The notes beneath the pieces are model-generated. The model was not told where the DNA came from. It did no database searches and saw nothing but the letters and a program-made list of their open reading frames with translations. 64,000 nt of DNA from Acanthaster planci (lineage: Eukaryota > Echinodermata > Asteroidea > Valvatida > Acanthasteridae). The position numbers were made by a program, and so were the translations under genes. This document shows, one piece after another, positions 39,148-50,873 of this stretch. The stretch covers positions 1,027,064 through 1,091,063 of the forward strand of contig NW_019091380.1 of assembly GCF_001949145.1 (NCBI RefSeq), read 5' to 3'. The number at the start of each line of letters is the position of its first letter. The first letter of the stretch is position 1.

Positions 39148-39571
39148 GTGTCCTCCGTAATTTATATCACAGCAACAGTGCCTTCACTACTCGAGGACAT
39201 GTGTCCTCTGTAATTCATATCACAGCAACAGTGCCTTCACTTATCGAGGACATGTGTCCTCCGTAATTCATATCACAGCAACAGTGCCTTCACTTATCGA
39301 GGACATGTGTCCTCCGTAATTCATATCACAGCAACAGTGCCTTCACTACTCGAGGACATGTGTCCTCTGTAATTCAAATCACAGCAACAGTGCCTTCACT
39401 TATCGAGGACATGTGTCCTCCGTAATTCATATCACAGCAACAGTGCCTTCACTTATCGAGGACATGTGTCCTCCGTAATTCATATCACAGCAACAGTGCC
39501 TTCACTTATCGAGGACATGTGTCCTCCGTAATTCATATCACAGCAACAGTGCCTTCACTTATCGAGGACAT
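39148..39571 (+). repeat. 53-bp tandem array, eight units
   Basis: Units begin at 39148, 39201, 39254, 39307, 39360, 39413, 39466 and 39519, each exactly 53 bp and nearly identical. Each internal junction reads GAGGACATGTGTCCTC, an inverted repeat with 7-bp arms and a 2-base centre. Variants CTACTC/TTATC and CCTCCG/CCTCTG recur every third unit (units 1-3 match units 4-6), so a 159-bp three-unit block was itself duplicated. Confidence 0.95.
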
Positions 39572-42500
39572 GTTTGAAAATATTAGTAATTATTAACTCC
39601 AGAAGGATTTCCAACAGTTTTCATTCATTGAAGAAGACTGAATAGATGCACATGAAGTGAGTCTAAGGACATTTTTTTGAAAGAAACATGTCTGCAGGTG
39701 GACAAATCTGGATATTTCTCCCTTGCTACATACCACTTCCAATGAGCATAACAATAACTGCTTGCTCCCTGAAGCGCCTGGTCCGTGTCTAACGTGCGCA
39801 GTACGGTGATCTTACGAACCAACGAATATGATATATCACCGTTTTCGAGAAAAACACGTTTTCCGTGAAGCAGTTATTGCGAAGTCGTTTTCTATTTCTA
39901 ATTCAACCCTCTTTTCATCTCTGTGTATAAAAGATACAAAGGTGGTCTTTGAAATCATTTCCTAATGTGTATTTTTGGCTCTAGGGGCAATACTTTGTTT
40001 GAATACAACTATCAAACCTATTCGTCAGTTCGTGAGATAAAATCTGAAAATCACCAGAACGGTCGATTCACCGGTTCGTCAGATCTGCGAATCTCCACTT
40101 TCGCTTGAGCTCCACGTTGCTAGCTCTTGGGCATTTGTGGGGAATTTATCCGATAATACGGACAGGTTGGGGGAAGAGCGTATAGGTCTATTTTTATCCT
40201 GCGTGAGCTTTGGATACAGACGTCACTATCCTGAGACCTGACCTTCCTCTAAATTAACTTTCTGTGATTTCCCACAGCTACATTAATCTTCTCATTTCCC
40301 CATCTACTCCACCATGATTATCGGCTTTGTAGCTACCATTAAAATTTATTTCAAGTGCGATGCATCGAAGTACCGCTGGTGAAAAATTTGATGGAAAGAA
40401 TTAAATAAAACTGAAATTAATCCGTCTTGTTTGTATGGGAATGTACAGAAGTAGGATATGTTCACTAATGTCCTTTTGACAATCGGGCACCTTGCATTGA
40501 AGTTACGTTATTTCCTTCCATATCACATTACTTGTAAATAATTATACCAGAAAAAAGGCAAGTATGATTAATAAATTACAATCTTATCTGAACAGTGCCG
40601 TCATGATCAATTGCGCTTTATATAATCCGTCCTTGACTAAGCCCAAAGAAACTTCTGTCATCCTTTAAATAAAACACCAATCTTTCACACATGTGATTGC
40701 TTCTTCATGGGATTATGTTCGCCCAACGTATAGGCCGGTGGATGACGCCAATGCATCGCTCAGGCAAGTATGACCAAACGACATAACGGTCTAGGTCGCT
40801 GTCAAGAAGCTGAATCAAATTTAGTCTATCTTGACAAATCTGTCAACATTTCTAAGCATGAATAACAGCGCACGGATCATGTAATGGGGCAGTTCGGCGA
40901 ATCAAGGTTGCATTCTTTAAATGAAGTGTGTCGTGGGTCATTCGAGAACATCGATGCAAGCGTCCAAAATCGGCCCAATCCGCGCGGCCGAACACGCGCT
41001 GAACATGTTTGAACTAGCTTGATCTCGATTGACCTTTCCTTAATATTTCCACACGGTTTAGCCATTTCACCCGCCCCCCCCGCTCTTGCAGGGTGTTAGA
41101 AAGGGCGAATGCATGAAGCAATGTGTTTATGGAGCACTGACTGAAAAAAAGCTGCATTTGAACGAAAGAACGGGTCATAATCCAGATCCCGTCTATAGCA
41201 AGGTTTACCGATTTGTAGTAGGCCTAATACGGCGTCACTGCTTCCAGCTATGAAATGTAACCCATAAGGTTAGAACTGAAACTAATTGAGGACTATCCTT
41301 TTTGACTTGTTGTTAACTGTAGACAGGGCGTATATACTTACTGACTGTAAATGGTATAGGAGTGCAGTGTTTCTCCGGCTTGAAAAACAGTGGTGCACTG
41401 TTATCAAACGTGCCAACAAAATGCAATGAGCGCGGGGAATTCGTCGTCAGGGACAATAAAGACATTCTATCCTTGGCCAATTCTTTCAGACTAGGTCTCT
41501 GTGTAGTGTAAAAAGTGGACTCTATAACAATGGACTCCCCAATGGGAAGTTACTGTGTGACTTTGTGCATAGACGTGCAGTGCAGAACAACGGCAGCGGA
41601 TACACTATGTACGACATAGGAATGCACTGTAGCATTTCACAGCGATCTAGCCTACACTTCATTCGGCTCTTGGTTCCCCTAATTATTAATGGATCACGGA
41701 ACTATTAAACATTACCTGTCTTCCCTCACATCCTAAGAGTATGGCAGCACAGGCTTCTGGCCGTGGGGATAGACCTAGTATTAGAGCCTTGGTGCTGGGG
41801 TGCACGTGCACGGTCCACGGCCGCCATACCGCCAGCTGGTACCAGATTCACACATCCAAAACGGGTGTTGAAACATCTGCCTTGTCCAAATCATCTGTAT
41901 TTGTCTGTAACTTAAGTCACGAGCTGCGTTGCTGTCGGCAGCTAAAAGACAAAACCGGTACCGAAAACATGGAGAATCCCTACACATTCAAAGATATTGC
42001 CTGTACGCTTTAGCTCTACTTTTGCCTAGCTACCAAAATCACAGAGCGCCCTCTCGAGATAATTTGTATGAATTGACTACTTTACTGAGCATGTTCAGGT
42101 TTACGGCGCTGAGCCACCATGGACTTACAAAACCCAGCGTGTGACGCCTGTCCCTACGTTGATCCAAAATAACATTAAAGTCTGACCTTGGTTTTTTTGG
42201 TGTCTAGGATTTCAGTGAAGAGTTTTCAGTTTACAGCTGGTAGTTTCCGTTGAGAACGATGTAATGAAAATATGAATAAATAAATGAATAAATAAACAAA
42301 GAAAGAAAAGAAGGAAGACAGAAGGAAAAGCGAAAGAAAACTTTCCTGGCTATAGCGCCCTCTGTTGCTAATAATGAAGTTTTCCTGTTTGAGAAGGGCG
42401 TGTTAGGGTGACTTTGTTAAGGGGGGAGTGCGTCTTATTATTCATCATTACGAAGCTATGGAAACGGACGTAAAGCGCCTTGGGTCAAACATCTGCAACT

Positions 42501-44467
42501 GGTTTTATTTCTGCAGTTATAGCACCCTGCGGCTAGGGCATACCCTTGCTATAATGTTGTGCTCAATTTCAATTTGGGCAACAAAATTAATAGTTAGGAA
42601 ATTCAAGAAACCAAGCTCTGTGTTGCAAGCAGCACACACTTGTCATTCTCTTGTATGCCTTGGCGCCCTGGAATTCTTGTCCATTCTTTACAGCAAGAAT
42701 CCAACAAGGTATTATGTCTCATGCAGCACCAGTTTTCCTATCAGACGGAATGGACACGTGCTTGTACGCAAAGCAGACAGTCAATATTAATGTGGCAACA
42801 GACGAGAAAAGTGTTCACAAGCGACATTAAGATCAGGATGGCTTCTAGTAATAGGGAGAACGCCACGATGGCTGCTGTCTGAAACAAAATGTCAATACAT
42901 GTATATCAATAAACGTGCCTTTGAACGCTATTCGCCATCGGGCACCAAAGTCACTGGTGACAAAAAAGGGGAAACGCTGAAACACGTGTAGGGGTGGAAG
43001 AAAACCTCCGCCTCACAACTGTTTATTTCCGAAGTTAAAATATACCAAAAGGAAAGATTTACAGGTCCTCAGCATAATTTGAATATTTCTGGGTCTCAGC
43101 TCTATACATGACCAGTATGGAAAGCAAGACACAAAAAGGCAAATTTCATCTGACATTTGAAAAGATTTATATAAGTTTATTTGTCCACTTATTTTGAAGT
43201 ACACTAGGTTGTAATGTACACTATTTGTTTTCATTTTTTTGTGAAAACAATATCAGGTCAGTTTTTATAACAAAGTGAGGTTTACGAATTGGGAAGATGT
43301 GCGCCTTGTTCGTCAGTGAAGAAACATAAAATCGTGTAGAGTGGCCAAACTGCTTGATGAAAGTGAAATATTCGCAATCTGGGTCAGCATGCAAATTTAG
43401 ATCAAGTCTTAATCACAGTGATACAGGGAAAACCGTGCATCTGCATAGCTTATTTGTGATGTTATCTTGTAAAACAAAACATAATGACTTATCTGAAATC
43501 ACAAAGTTTTCAGTAACGGAGATTCCCTGTGTTTTACGGGTACTTTTTACTGAGAAAATAATCTTAGAACACTTCCTTCTTTACAGTGACATATAAAGAC
43601 ATCTTGATATTAGCAAACATATCTTGTGGGAATATCCTGATATATTAAGCTATTAAAACGATAATGATGGAGCCATTGTCATAGCTCGCATAAACTAGGA
43701 AACCAGAAACAATTAAATGGTGCTTAATAATAAACATATATTCCTTTAAGATATCTACAGTTTTTACAAGTGTCTCAATTCAATGTAACATTTAAAATGC
43801 ATTTGATGCATAAAGAACAAAACAGCTACACATTTAACAAGCTTCCCTGTTATCCTGATATGGTCATATCTAAGACTTTCATCTTATCATTCCAGTTTTT
43901 CTTTTCTTAGTGTTTCATTGATTATTCTAAAATTTCGTGACAGTGATGATATAATTGCAAAACAGGCATAAAAGATAAAACTACAATACGGAGTTAAAAG
44001 ACTTACAATGATTACAGGAAGTCTAAAAACTTGACTATTCAGAAAAATCTTTTCGTCCAACAGTCTTAAAAAGGGGTTAAATTCATAATCATATTAAAGC
44101 TTATATTTGAGGTAATATACGGCGAAAGATTTTTTTTAGTCATTTAACAATGATCATACATAGAGACAATTATAAAATAATTACTAATCAAATACGGTAG
44201 GCTATATTCCACATGAAATTTCAGAGTGCACCATTGAAATTCAACATTCAACACATTCAACCTGATTCTGACAAGCACATCAAATTATTAATCTACAGAA
44301 TGCTGACAGACGAGTGCCCACCCGAGGACAAATTTTCCCAAATATAGCATCAAATGTGGGTCCAAACAGGTTCCTCTTTTTATTAAACACACCAATCTAA
44401 ATCTAAATCCACCGGCACTCTGAACCTGCAATGTTGTGCTAGACAGAAACTCCATTAACAGCAAACG
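39572..44467. other. Long stretch without a recognised gene
   Basis: This contains an A/G-rich simple stretch at about 42270-42345 and a LINE-tail-like GTAAAGCGCCTTGGGTC at 42469-42485. No exon or RNA gene was recognised. 43000-44200 is AT-rich. Confidence 0.35.
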
Positions 44468-44469
44468 TA

Positions 44470-44674
44470 CACTGTACAAAGGTTGGTCATTTTAGGGTCG
44501 ATATTTTGCGCATTGTTGGTAATTAAGAACCTCCCAACCTTTGGCAAATTCTTCCAAATCGTTGGTCAATGTTTGACAAACAGTGATGGAAGTTAACCAA
44601 CAAATGAGGTAAATTTAACCAAGGTTGGGCAAATAAAAATGCTCAACACTGTTTGACCATTTTTTTGTACAGTG
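44470..44674. mobile_element. Tc1/mariner-like MITE (205 bp)
   Basis: The ends are CACTGTACAAA and its exact inverted complement TTTGTACAGTG, each flanked by TA (44468-44469 and 44675-44676), the hallmark of Tc1/mariner insertion. Subterminal bases also pair (GGTTGGTCA against TTGACCA), as do internal segments near 44533 and 44610, so the element could fold almost end to end. It has no coding capacity. Confidence 0.75.
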
Positions 44675-44676
44675 TA

Positions 44677-46756
44677 GGCCTATTAATCGAGTTTTAAATG
44701 ACTTTTGCGAGGAAAATGAAAACGTGTAGTCTACTTGTGAGTGTGAGAGGGGAAAATGCACATTGTCTGCTTATAGCATTTGTTTTTGAACAACACTTCT
44801 AGGAAACGGATAAAAGGAAATACATTGTTAATATTGCTCTGGGTTCCTTCAACACGGATCTTCGCCAAGCAGTGCTGCTCCTTTAGCATGATTGGGCTAA
44901 ATAAAAAGAGTGTAAGGGCAAGCTATGGTATTTTGATAGATTCAAATGTAATAGTTCAGTTATCAACATACTAACCACGCACAGCTTTACTCAAAACGAT
45001 GAATGAATGATAACAGCCCGCGCGTATATGCAATGTACTAGTTTGCCGCTAGTGTTGATAGAGGGCCTGGCTCACAGAATGAACAGCTACGACGGGGATT
45101 ACGCCAAGAAGACCAAAAACAAAGAAAACCCGTCTAAAGACAGGACATTGATGGCAGGTGTAGGGAAGGATGTAAGATGGTACTTGAGCGGTACTTAGAG
45201 CGTTATTCACATGCCACAGGTTAGTTTCGTATCTTTGAAGGCATCTTGCAGGAGTTTGGGACTCCAGGTTAGGAAATAATAAAGTGCATCAGAAAGCAAC
45301 AAGCAAAACAGGATAACAGTTGTCATTATGAGTAACAGTTAAATAAATAAGCAGCATTACATCAAAACAGTTTAACATGTTACGATGACAAGAAACGGCA
45401 TAATTTACACATTATATTTATAACAGTGTAACATAAAACAAAATTTACTAAACTAGCAAAATAAGACCACAAATGGAACGAAATGCCACATTTACGAGGA
45501 AAATATAGGACTTATAAAAAAAGCAAAACAAATTATTGAAAAAAGTTGACAGTCTTTAGAACCTGTCAAATGGGCAGTGAAAGTTTGTCATTAAACTAAG
45601 AGAGCAATTGCTTTATATAGCTCCTAAATCTTTAAAATATCATAAATATAGCCGCATCACAAAAAATTAAATAAGCTCAAGACTAAGAGAATTGTGCAGA
45701 GAAAATATGAATTGCCATTCTCTGTTATAAATTAGAGAGAACAGATAAAGGTATCACAGAAGTGAAGCGCCCAATCCATTAAAAACACTCTAAGGGGCTT
45801 GAATTATCGAAAATGTATGAGATATGACGCGTTGTTAGGGAGGAAGCTAAAGTATATGATATTGATGACAATATTATATAAACTAATGTACAACGACCGT
45901 ACATGTACTTCAAAATTGTTGGACTTACATATACCACAACCAATGCCAACAGGTAACGTCAAAAACCCCGTCAAATTGAGTTGGACGCACAGCACACTGG
46001 AGTTCAACGCCAAATCATAGGGCTTCGAACAGGATATACGTATTATTTTCAGTCACCTCTAAGTCCAAATGTGCCTTGTTGTCACCTTGATATTTTCGCT
46101 CTTTCTTCTATTCAAATTAGAAAAAAAGTAGATATTCCATTCTGAAGCAGGTAAGACAGGTAGTAGTTGCTTCATGATTGTATATACACTTCAGTTGGTG
46201 TCTTGGCAATGTGGTGAAATCTCGTAGTCTCTCATCTGCATATCAGCTTCGAATGATGGCAGTTTCGCATCTCACTCTTACCACAATGAAATCTATTAGT
46301 GAAGACTCAGTCGCCAAGACCAAGCGTCATTTTCTCTTCACCCCTATAAGAGCTCCACGTAACTCATTCTCACTGGCCCAAACTTTACTTCGCAAAGACT
46401 GACTGTTTCTGGTTTGTGTCTTTCTTGACACTTCGCTCAGAGGGCGCTGTAGCCAAATAAATCAAAACTGGAGAGTTTTTTTCTCCAGTACATAGCTTCG
46501 TTCCGGCTAAGGCTTCGTGATACTCCAGTACTTTCGTTGTTGGGTCTACGACATACGGTCTGATGTTCCAGTGGCAACTACCCATTGAGCTAGCAATTTC
46601 AAAGTGTGTGGATTTACAAACAGGCAAACAAAGAGACGAAACAAAGCCAAGTATTGGAAACCACCCTAAATCAGCTTTCTGAACATTCCAATGGTGAGGA
46701 AGAGTGCCTTGACGACTGAGTCTACGTTATACTAGAATCTACAAAACCATTTAACC
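44677..46756. other. 3' flank of the EGF-mucin-sushi gene, no other gene recognised
   Basis: This AT-rich sequence follows the stop codon of the minus-strand gene. I saw no minus-strand AATAAA within about 700 bp of the stop, so the polyadenylation site is undefined. Confidence 0.35.
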
Positions 46757-47124
46757 TCACAGTGAACGCGTCACTGATCTCCTGGTTCTCAGTCGTCTCC
46801 TCCTCTTTCTCTTCCTGGTCCTACCTCGGTTTGGCTGGACAGTTTTGGTGGTCACCTCGGTGGTGGTGGCGGCCTGGGCGGCCTGGGAGAACGGCTTCTC
46901 GGATGGGTACTCGTAGTTGAGCCTCTCCCCGACGTTGAGGAACTCGCAAGTGGGGTTGGAGCCACCCCACTGGCCGCAGTCTAGGCAGACCCGCCGCGGG
47001 GCGCCGACCATGTAGGACGACGGGCCGCAGTAGTAGGTGACCTGACCGCCGTAGGTGTAGTCGCTGCCCAACACGATGGCACCCAGTGGAGACCCTGGGT
47101 CCTCACAAGTGGTTTTGGCGCCCC
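46757..47124 (-). CDS. Exon 8: sushi (CCP) domain and basic C-terminal tail
   Basis: The acceptor (TTTGGTTTTCCAG) is phase 1 and matches exon 7. The exon starts by encoding GAKTTCEDPGSPLG and completes a sushi module. The canonical four cysteines lie in TTCEDPG, VTYYCGP, RRVCLDC and NPTCEF, with the usual Gly and Trp (CGQWGG) and one extra cysteine two residues before that Gly. About 25 residues rich in Ala and Thr follow, then a highly basic tail (RTRKRKRRRRLRTRRS), ending SL before TGA at 46759-46757. There is no transmembrane segment or GPI signal, so the product is predicted to be secreted. The basic tail could bind heparan sulfate or be cleaved by furin-type proteases (inference). It is the terminal exon. 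Confidence 0.85.
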
Positions 47125-47492
47125 CTGGAAAACCAAATCATTCAACGTATTTTCAGATCACTGAAAACTCCACTCTACTGGGCAAGTCAAAGACAAAATC
47201 ACAATCTCGCTGTTGGACCTCCCTGCTGCGGCATACAGACACACCGTATAGCCTCTTTTTTCACCTCATCTTATTGCAGATGATCTTCTAAATACAAATA
47301 GATGCAAGGCAGATGTCCAGAGGAAATGTCAGTATAGTTTTCCAATGATGGCTTACTTTCCTCCATATGCATGTCACAGTTCATTTACCCTTTATGTACG
47401 AAGTGTCAATATTTTCTGCAGAGCACATAATTATGAAATGTATTTTTCCCCACATCACATATTGAAGGACATTGTAAAGAGCTTCAGCTTAC

Positions 47493-47734
47493 GGTGTGTT
47501 ACAAGTCGCACCGATGCGCAGCTATCAATGGTGTTACTGGCTTGCGTTTGGATGACCTCAATGCTCATGTCTGCTGGGCACATGGACGGTTTGCCCCGGC
47601 CCTGGGAGTACTTGACTCGCTCGATGCAGGGCGAGTCAATCCGGACCTGGCCTTGCCGCTTGAAGTGGAAGCAGGTCCGGCCATTCTCGTCCGTGACTTT
47701 CGAGGAGGTGAAGAAGAAATCCACCCCCGTTAGC
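47493..47734 (-). CDS. Exon 7: four-cysteine module
   Basis: The acceptor (AATCTCTCCAG, phase 2) fits the phase 2 donor of exon 6. The donor GTAAGC is phase 1. The 80 residues start LTGVDFFFTSSKVTDENGR and contain four cysteines (GRTCFHF, DSPCIER, PSMCPAD, IDSCASV), probably forming two disulfides. The position, after a FAM171/CILP-type ectodomain and before the sushi domain, suggests a separate small extracellular module. I do not recognise a named family with certainty; C-terminal regions of CILP-like proteins are the closest idea. A 1.3-kb intron separates it from exon 6. Confidence 0.8.
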
Positions 47735-49021
47735 CTGGAGAGATTGGCAACAAATCAGAGAATAATTACTTTCTGGAAAATATTTGACAGCAGAATGAAT
47801 CACACTGAGCGTTTAAGTCTCGGCACGCTTCAGAATGCTTCTGTTAAGAGGCAATCTCTCTGTCTGTCAAATAACCTTCAAAAGTCCGTGCAATTTTCTT
47901 TGAGTTTACGATTTAATCCAAGTCTCCAAACGTCAATATCTTAAAACGCATCAACAGTGACAGAAGCTTGCATGGGAAAGGACTATAGACTGCCAGATGA
48001 ATGGTTTCTCTCACATGAATAGCGTAAAAAGACATCCATGACAGCGTATAGTCTATCAAATGCAGCCCTGTTGGAATAACGGTTACAGGCTTGAATGGGG
48101 AACTTTCTTAATATGCAAAGAAATCCTCACTCCCAAGAAACTGCTGGAATGAGTAAGAGCTATATTAACATCTTACCTAGATATATTGAGCAACTACGAA
48201 CTAAATCCCACAGCCATTTGGGAGAACTACTTCAGTTTTTCAGTTTTCAATTAGATCACCTGCAGTTAGCGTCACAGACCGTGGAATTAATGGAGTGATT
48301 GGTAGAGAAGCAATACAAATGACATGAGCTTTTGGCCATAAGCCAGTTGATTGATTGATAGAATACTTGAAAAACTCGATCTTGGTGGGATCAAATACAT
48401 TACTTGGGTAATCGTCTAAATCTTTCTTTTCCTGTAGCACACGCCAGTCTGACAACTACAGGTTATACGTGTCGCATGGCACGACTCTGGTAGTAATTAA
48501 CCGCCTTGTCACGGTGGAACTGGAGCGTTCCTCTGGGATATGGTCACTATTGGCAACGGGTAAACGGAAGGTGTGCCCCGGCCCAAAACTGGGAATCGAA
48601 ACTTCTCCCGGCAGGGTGGGCAGAAAATAGTCCTAGATGGGGCGCCCAGATATCTAGGCAGGAACTCAAGAGGTAGCCTGTGTGTAATCCTACAAGGTTT
48701 GGGGTCAGCACACCTGACCACAGTCATGCACAGCCCAACAGCAGTTCTTGAAGCTCTTCAATGTCTCGAGGGTCGTTATTGCGAGCATCTCAAAAAATTC
48801 AATCCGTTTCGTGATATTGCTTCTTGTTCTCTTGGCTATATCAGAAAGGCATTTAAGATATATTTGTCCCAACAAAATGCTTGACCTATTAAGTTTCGCC
48901 TTCGTGTGGTGCATGTACTGGAGTTTGAAAGGAATGAAAAGTAGCAGAATAATGGAGGCATTAATGTGATCAAGCGCAGGTTCGATTGTTCGCTTGGTTT
49001 TGTTGTTTTTTTCTCCTTTAC
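47735..49021 (-). other. Intron 6 of the EGF-mucin-sushi gene
   Basis: This 1.3-kb intron has a GC-rich patch at 48490-48730 with a weak B-box-like TTTCGATTCCC on the minus strand but no matching A box. No extra exon is needed, since exons 6 and 7 match in phase 2. Confidence 0.5.
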
Positions 49022-49208
49022 CTGACTGGAACATCGGGGATAGGCTCGTTGCAAGCCGAGTCGGAGCAGGTGCTGACAACCACACAGTTGGTCTCCGGGA
49101 AGGTCCGGCCAACGGCCCACCAGGTGAAGTGGCGCGCCCCGTACCGCCAGATCATCACCCCTCCCCGGTAATACTCCACCTGTCCCTTGCCTGCCTTCAT
49201 CCACACAC
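49022..49208 (-). CDS. Exon 6: end of the FAM171/CILP-type ectodomain
   Basis: The acceptor (CGTACCTTTCTCAG) is phase 1 and the donor GTAAAG is phase 2. The exon encodes GVWMKAGKGQVEYYRGG, then a Trp-rich run (VMIWRYGARHFTWWAVGRT) and three cysteines. Together with the end of exon 5 this gives the pattern aW-F-tG-W-k-G-G, then W-y-W-va. This is what I recall from the C-terminal half of the FAM171 ectodomain and related CILP regions. A missing-exon explanation is unnecessary because all neighbouring phases agree. The phase 2 donor is the only break in the phase 1 series and marks the module border. Confidence 0.83.
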
Positions 49209-49956
49209 CTGAGAAAGGTACGAGATCAAGAGAGAAGTAAGATTGAGAAGAAAATGTCGAGGAAACACGTTGGAGGGGAACTGTCAAAATGGTTAATTAT
49301 ACAGGCGGTAATTTGTGACGACTCATGTGGGTCTGATGTGGGATCGTCACTTCGAGCAAAATCAAATAGGGAATTGATATGTCATGGAATCTCTCAGCAA
49401 AATGAACAGAGGTGTAGTCATGGATTAAATATAGCCTGATAACCCACAGTGGGAATGATCTGAACGTAGCCAAGGCTTCCTCTCGAGGTCAACGGTGAAG
49501 CCAAACCTCAGGGATCACCGGGGACAGTTTGCAGCATCCTGACAACATTCCGTTCTGGAGGATCTCTCGATCAGACTTTTTTTCCAGCAAGGAGGGCGCC
49601 TGGCAGCTTTGAGTGAGTGAGTTGGCCATTCGCGTCAACCCTAAAGGTCTCTGACCTGTAACTCGATAGGCACCGAGAAAATTGGGGGAAAACCTGCTTA
49701 ATTTGTACAAGCTGATATGAATGCTATCTCTTGCTACAAAGCAGTCCATTGTTCCTTCCTGCATGGAAAGGTAGGACAACAGTAAGACCATTTATCGATC
49801 TCATCTGCTCTGCCATGCCGACTTATTTTAACCACAAGGGACCTGCATGGCACCACATCTGTTCTCCGTAAAATTTCAAGATGCCGATTTATAAAATTCT
49901 TATACGGTTAGACTGAGACAGCAGAGACCTTTGACTGTCGACACACTTCTGAGTAC
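49209..49956 (-). other. Intron 5 of the EGF-mucin-sushi gene
   Basis: This is 748 bp without recognisable repeats or coding sequence. Confidence 0.5.
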
Positions 49957-50136
49957 CTGTTTCTGCGTTGAAGTACCAGGCGTCGATCTGCTGTCCGTGC
50001 CGTGCGTCAGTCAAATCTTCCGGCAGAGGGATCTCAATCATGACTGGCAAAAGAACGCCTACCGGATTATTGGTGTAAGTCTCAACGATCGACGCTTCAA
50101 CCATGGCGTACACCTCTAAGCCCTCCATGTCATACC
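49957..50136 (-). CDS. Exon 5: FAM171/CILP-type ectodomain, middle
   Basis: This is a 180-bp phase 1-1 exon (acceptor ...TTTTTAAACTTGAAG, donor GTACTC). The 60 residues begin GYDMEGLEVYAMVEAS and include LLPVMIEIPLPED and the segment IDAWYFNAETG. The order of a hydrophobic strand, P-I-I-LP, about 15 variable residues and AW-F-tG matches the FAM171 family ectodomain and CILP relatives. Joining to exon 6 completes the tG-W motif across the splice, which supports both boundaries. The donor is non-ideal (GTACTC). Confidence 0.83.
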
Positions 50137-50873
50137 CTTCAAGTTTAAAAAGGCACAAAAGAGTTGAGGATTACCAGCACAAACGTATTGGACTTGACAT
50201 GATATTCTACTCTAACCACTAAATAAAACATATAAGGCCTCCCATTCTCTGAATACTGAGATCTTGTACTGATGGGCGAAAAGGTACCACATCGGCACTA
50301 CACAATAATGCACTAGGTGTGTTTATTAAACCATGCATTATTCACAAGTACCTCAGACAATATCCCTATTCAACAACGTGCCATGTGACCGTGTATTAAC
50401 ATTTGATAATGCCCGCTGCGTAAACCACGCGCTGGCACCTGGATACTACACAGTGTAATCGATTCCAATTGATCAATAGTCTGTCTGCACGCGGCTCGCC
50501 ACGCGCGCGCAAAGTCCATATATAGAGATTCTTATGGACTACTTGCATAAGGAATATACCATTATATGGTCGGGGGCAGTCGGGGAAATGAAAGAAAAAT
50601 TCTTGAACAAAATCCTTCGAAATGTATCATATACATTCATTTCTTTGAGTCACTGACTAAAATGGTATCTAAGAATGGGAATAAATATGTACTTGGTCGG
50701 TCTTAAACTAACACTTGTGCAGCTTGGGCATAAGTCGCGTCCATTCTCCTGAGTCGGTCTGACCGGCCAAGCACATATTTATTCCATTAATTCTCACCAA
50801 GAGCATGAGATGTTCCGTTTAGTTAATACGCGTCAGCTGTTTTCAGAGAAGTGCACACATTTGAATATTTTAC
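50137..50873 (-). other. Intron 4 of the EGF-mucin-sushi gene
   Basis: This is 737 bp. It contains the inverted-repeat element at 50678-50785, about 90 bp from the exon 4 donor. Confidence 0.5.
50678..50785. repeat. Inverted repeat with 25-bp arms (MITE-like)
   Basis: The arms at 50678-50702 and 50761-50785 are reverse complements at 23 of 25 positions (GGAATAAATATGT…CGGTC), around a 58-base loop. Both mismatches are transitions. No target duplication could be settled. It may be a short non-autonomous transposon or an intronic RNA hairpin. Confidence 0.65.

Noticed and set aside
39148-39571. Regular repeats resembling a CRISPR array
   Set aside because: Units are contiguous 53-bp tandem copies without unique spacers, in an animal genome; it is a minisatellite.
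48490-48730. GC-rich patch with a weak B-box-like sequence in intron 6
   Set aside because: No A box at the right distance and no A-rich or T-run tail, so a SINE call cannot be supported.
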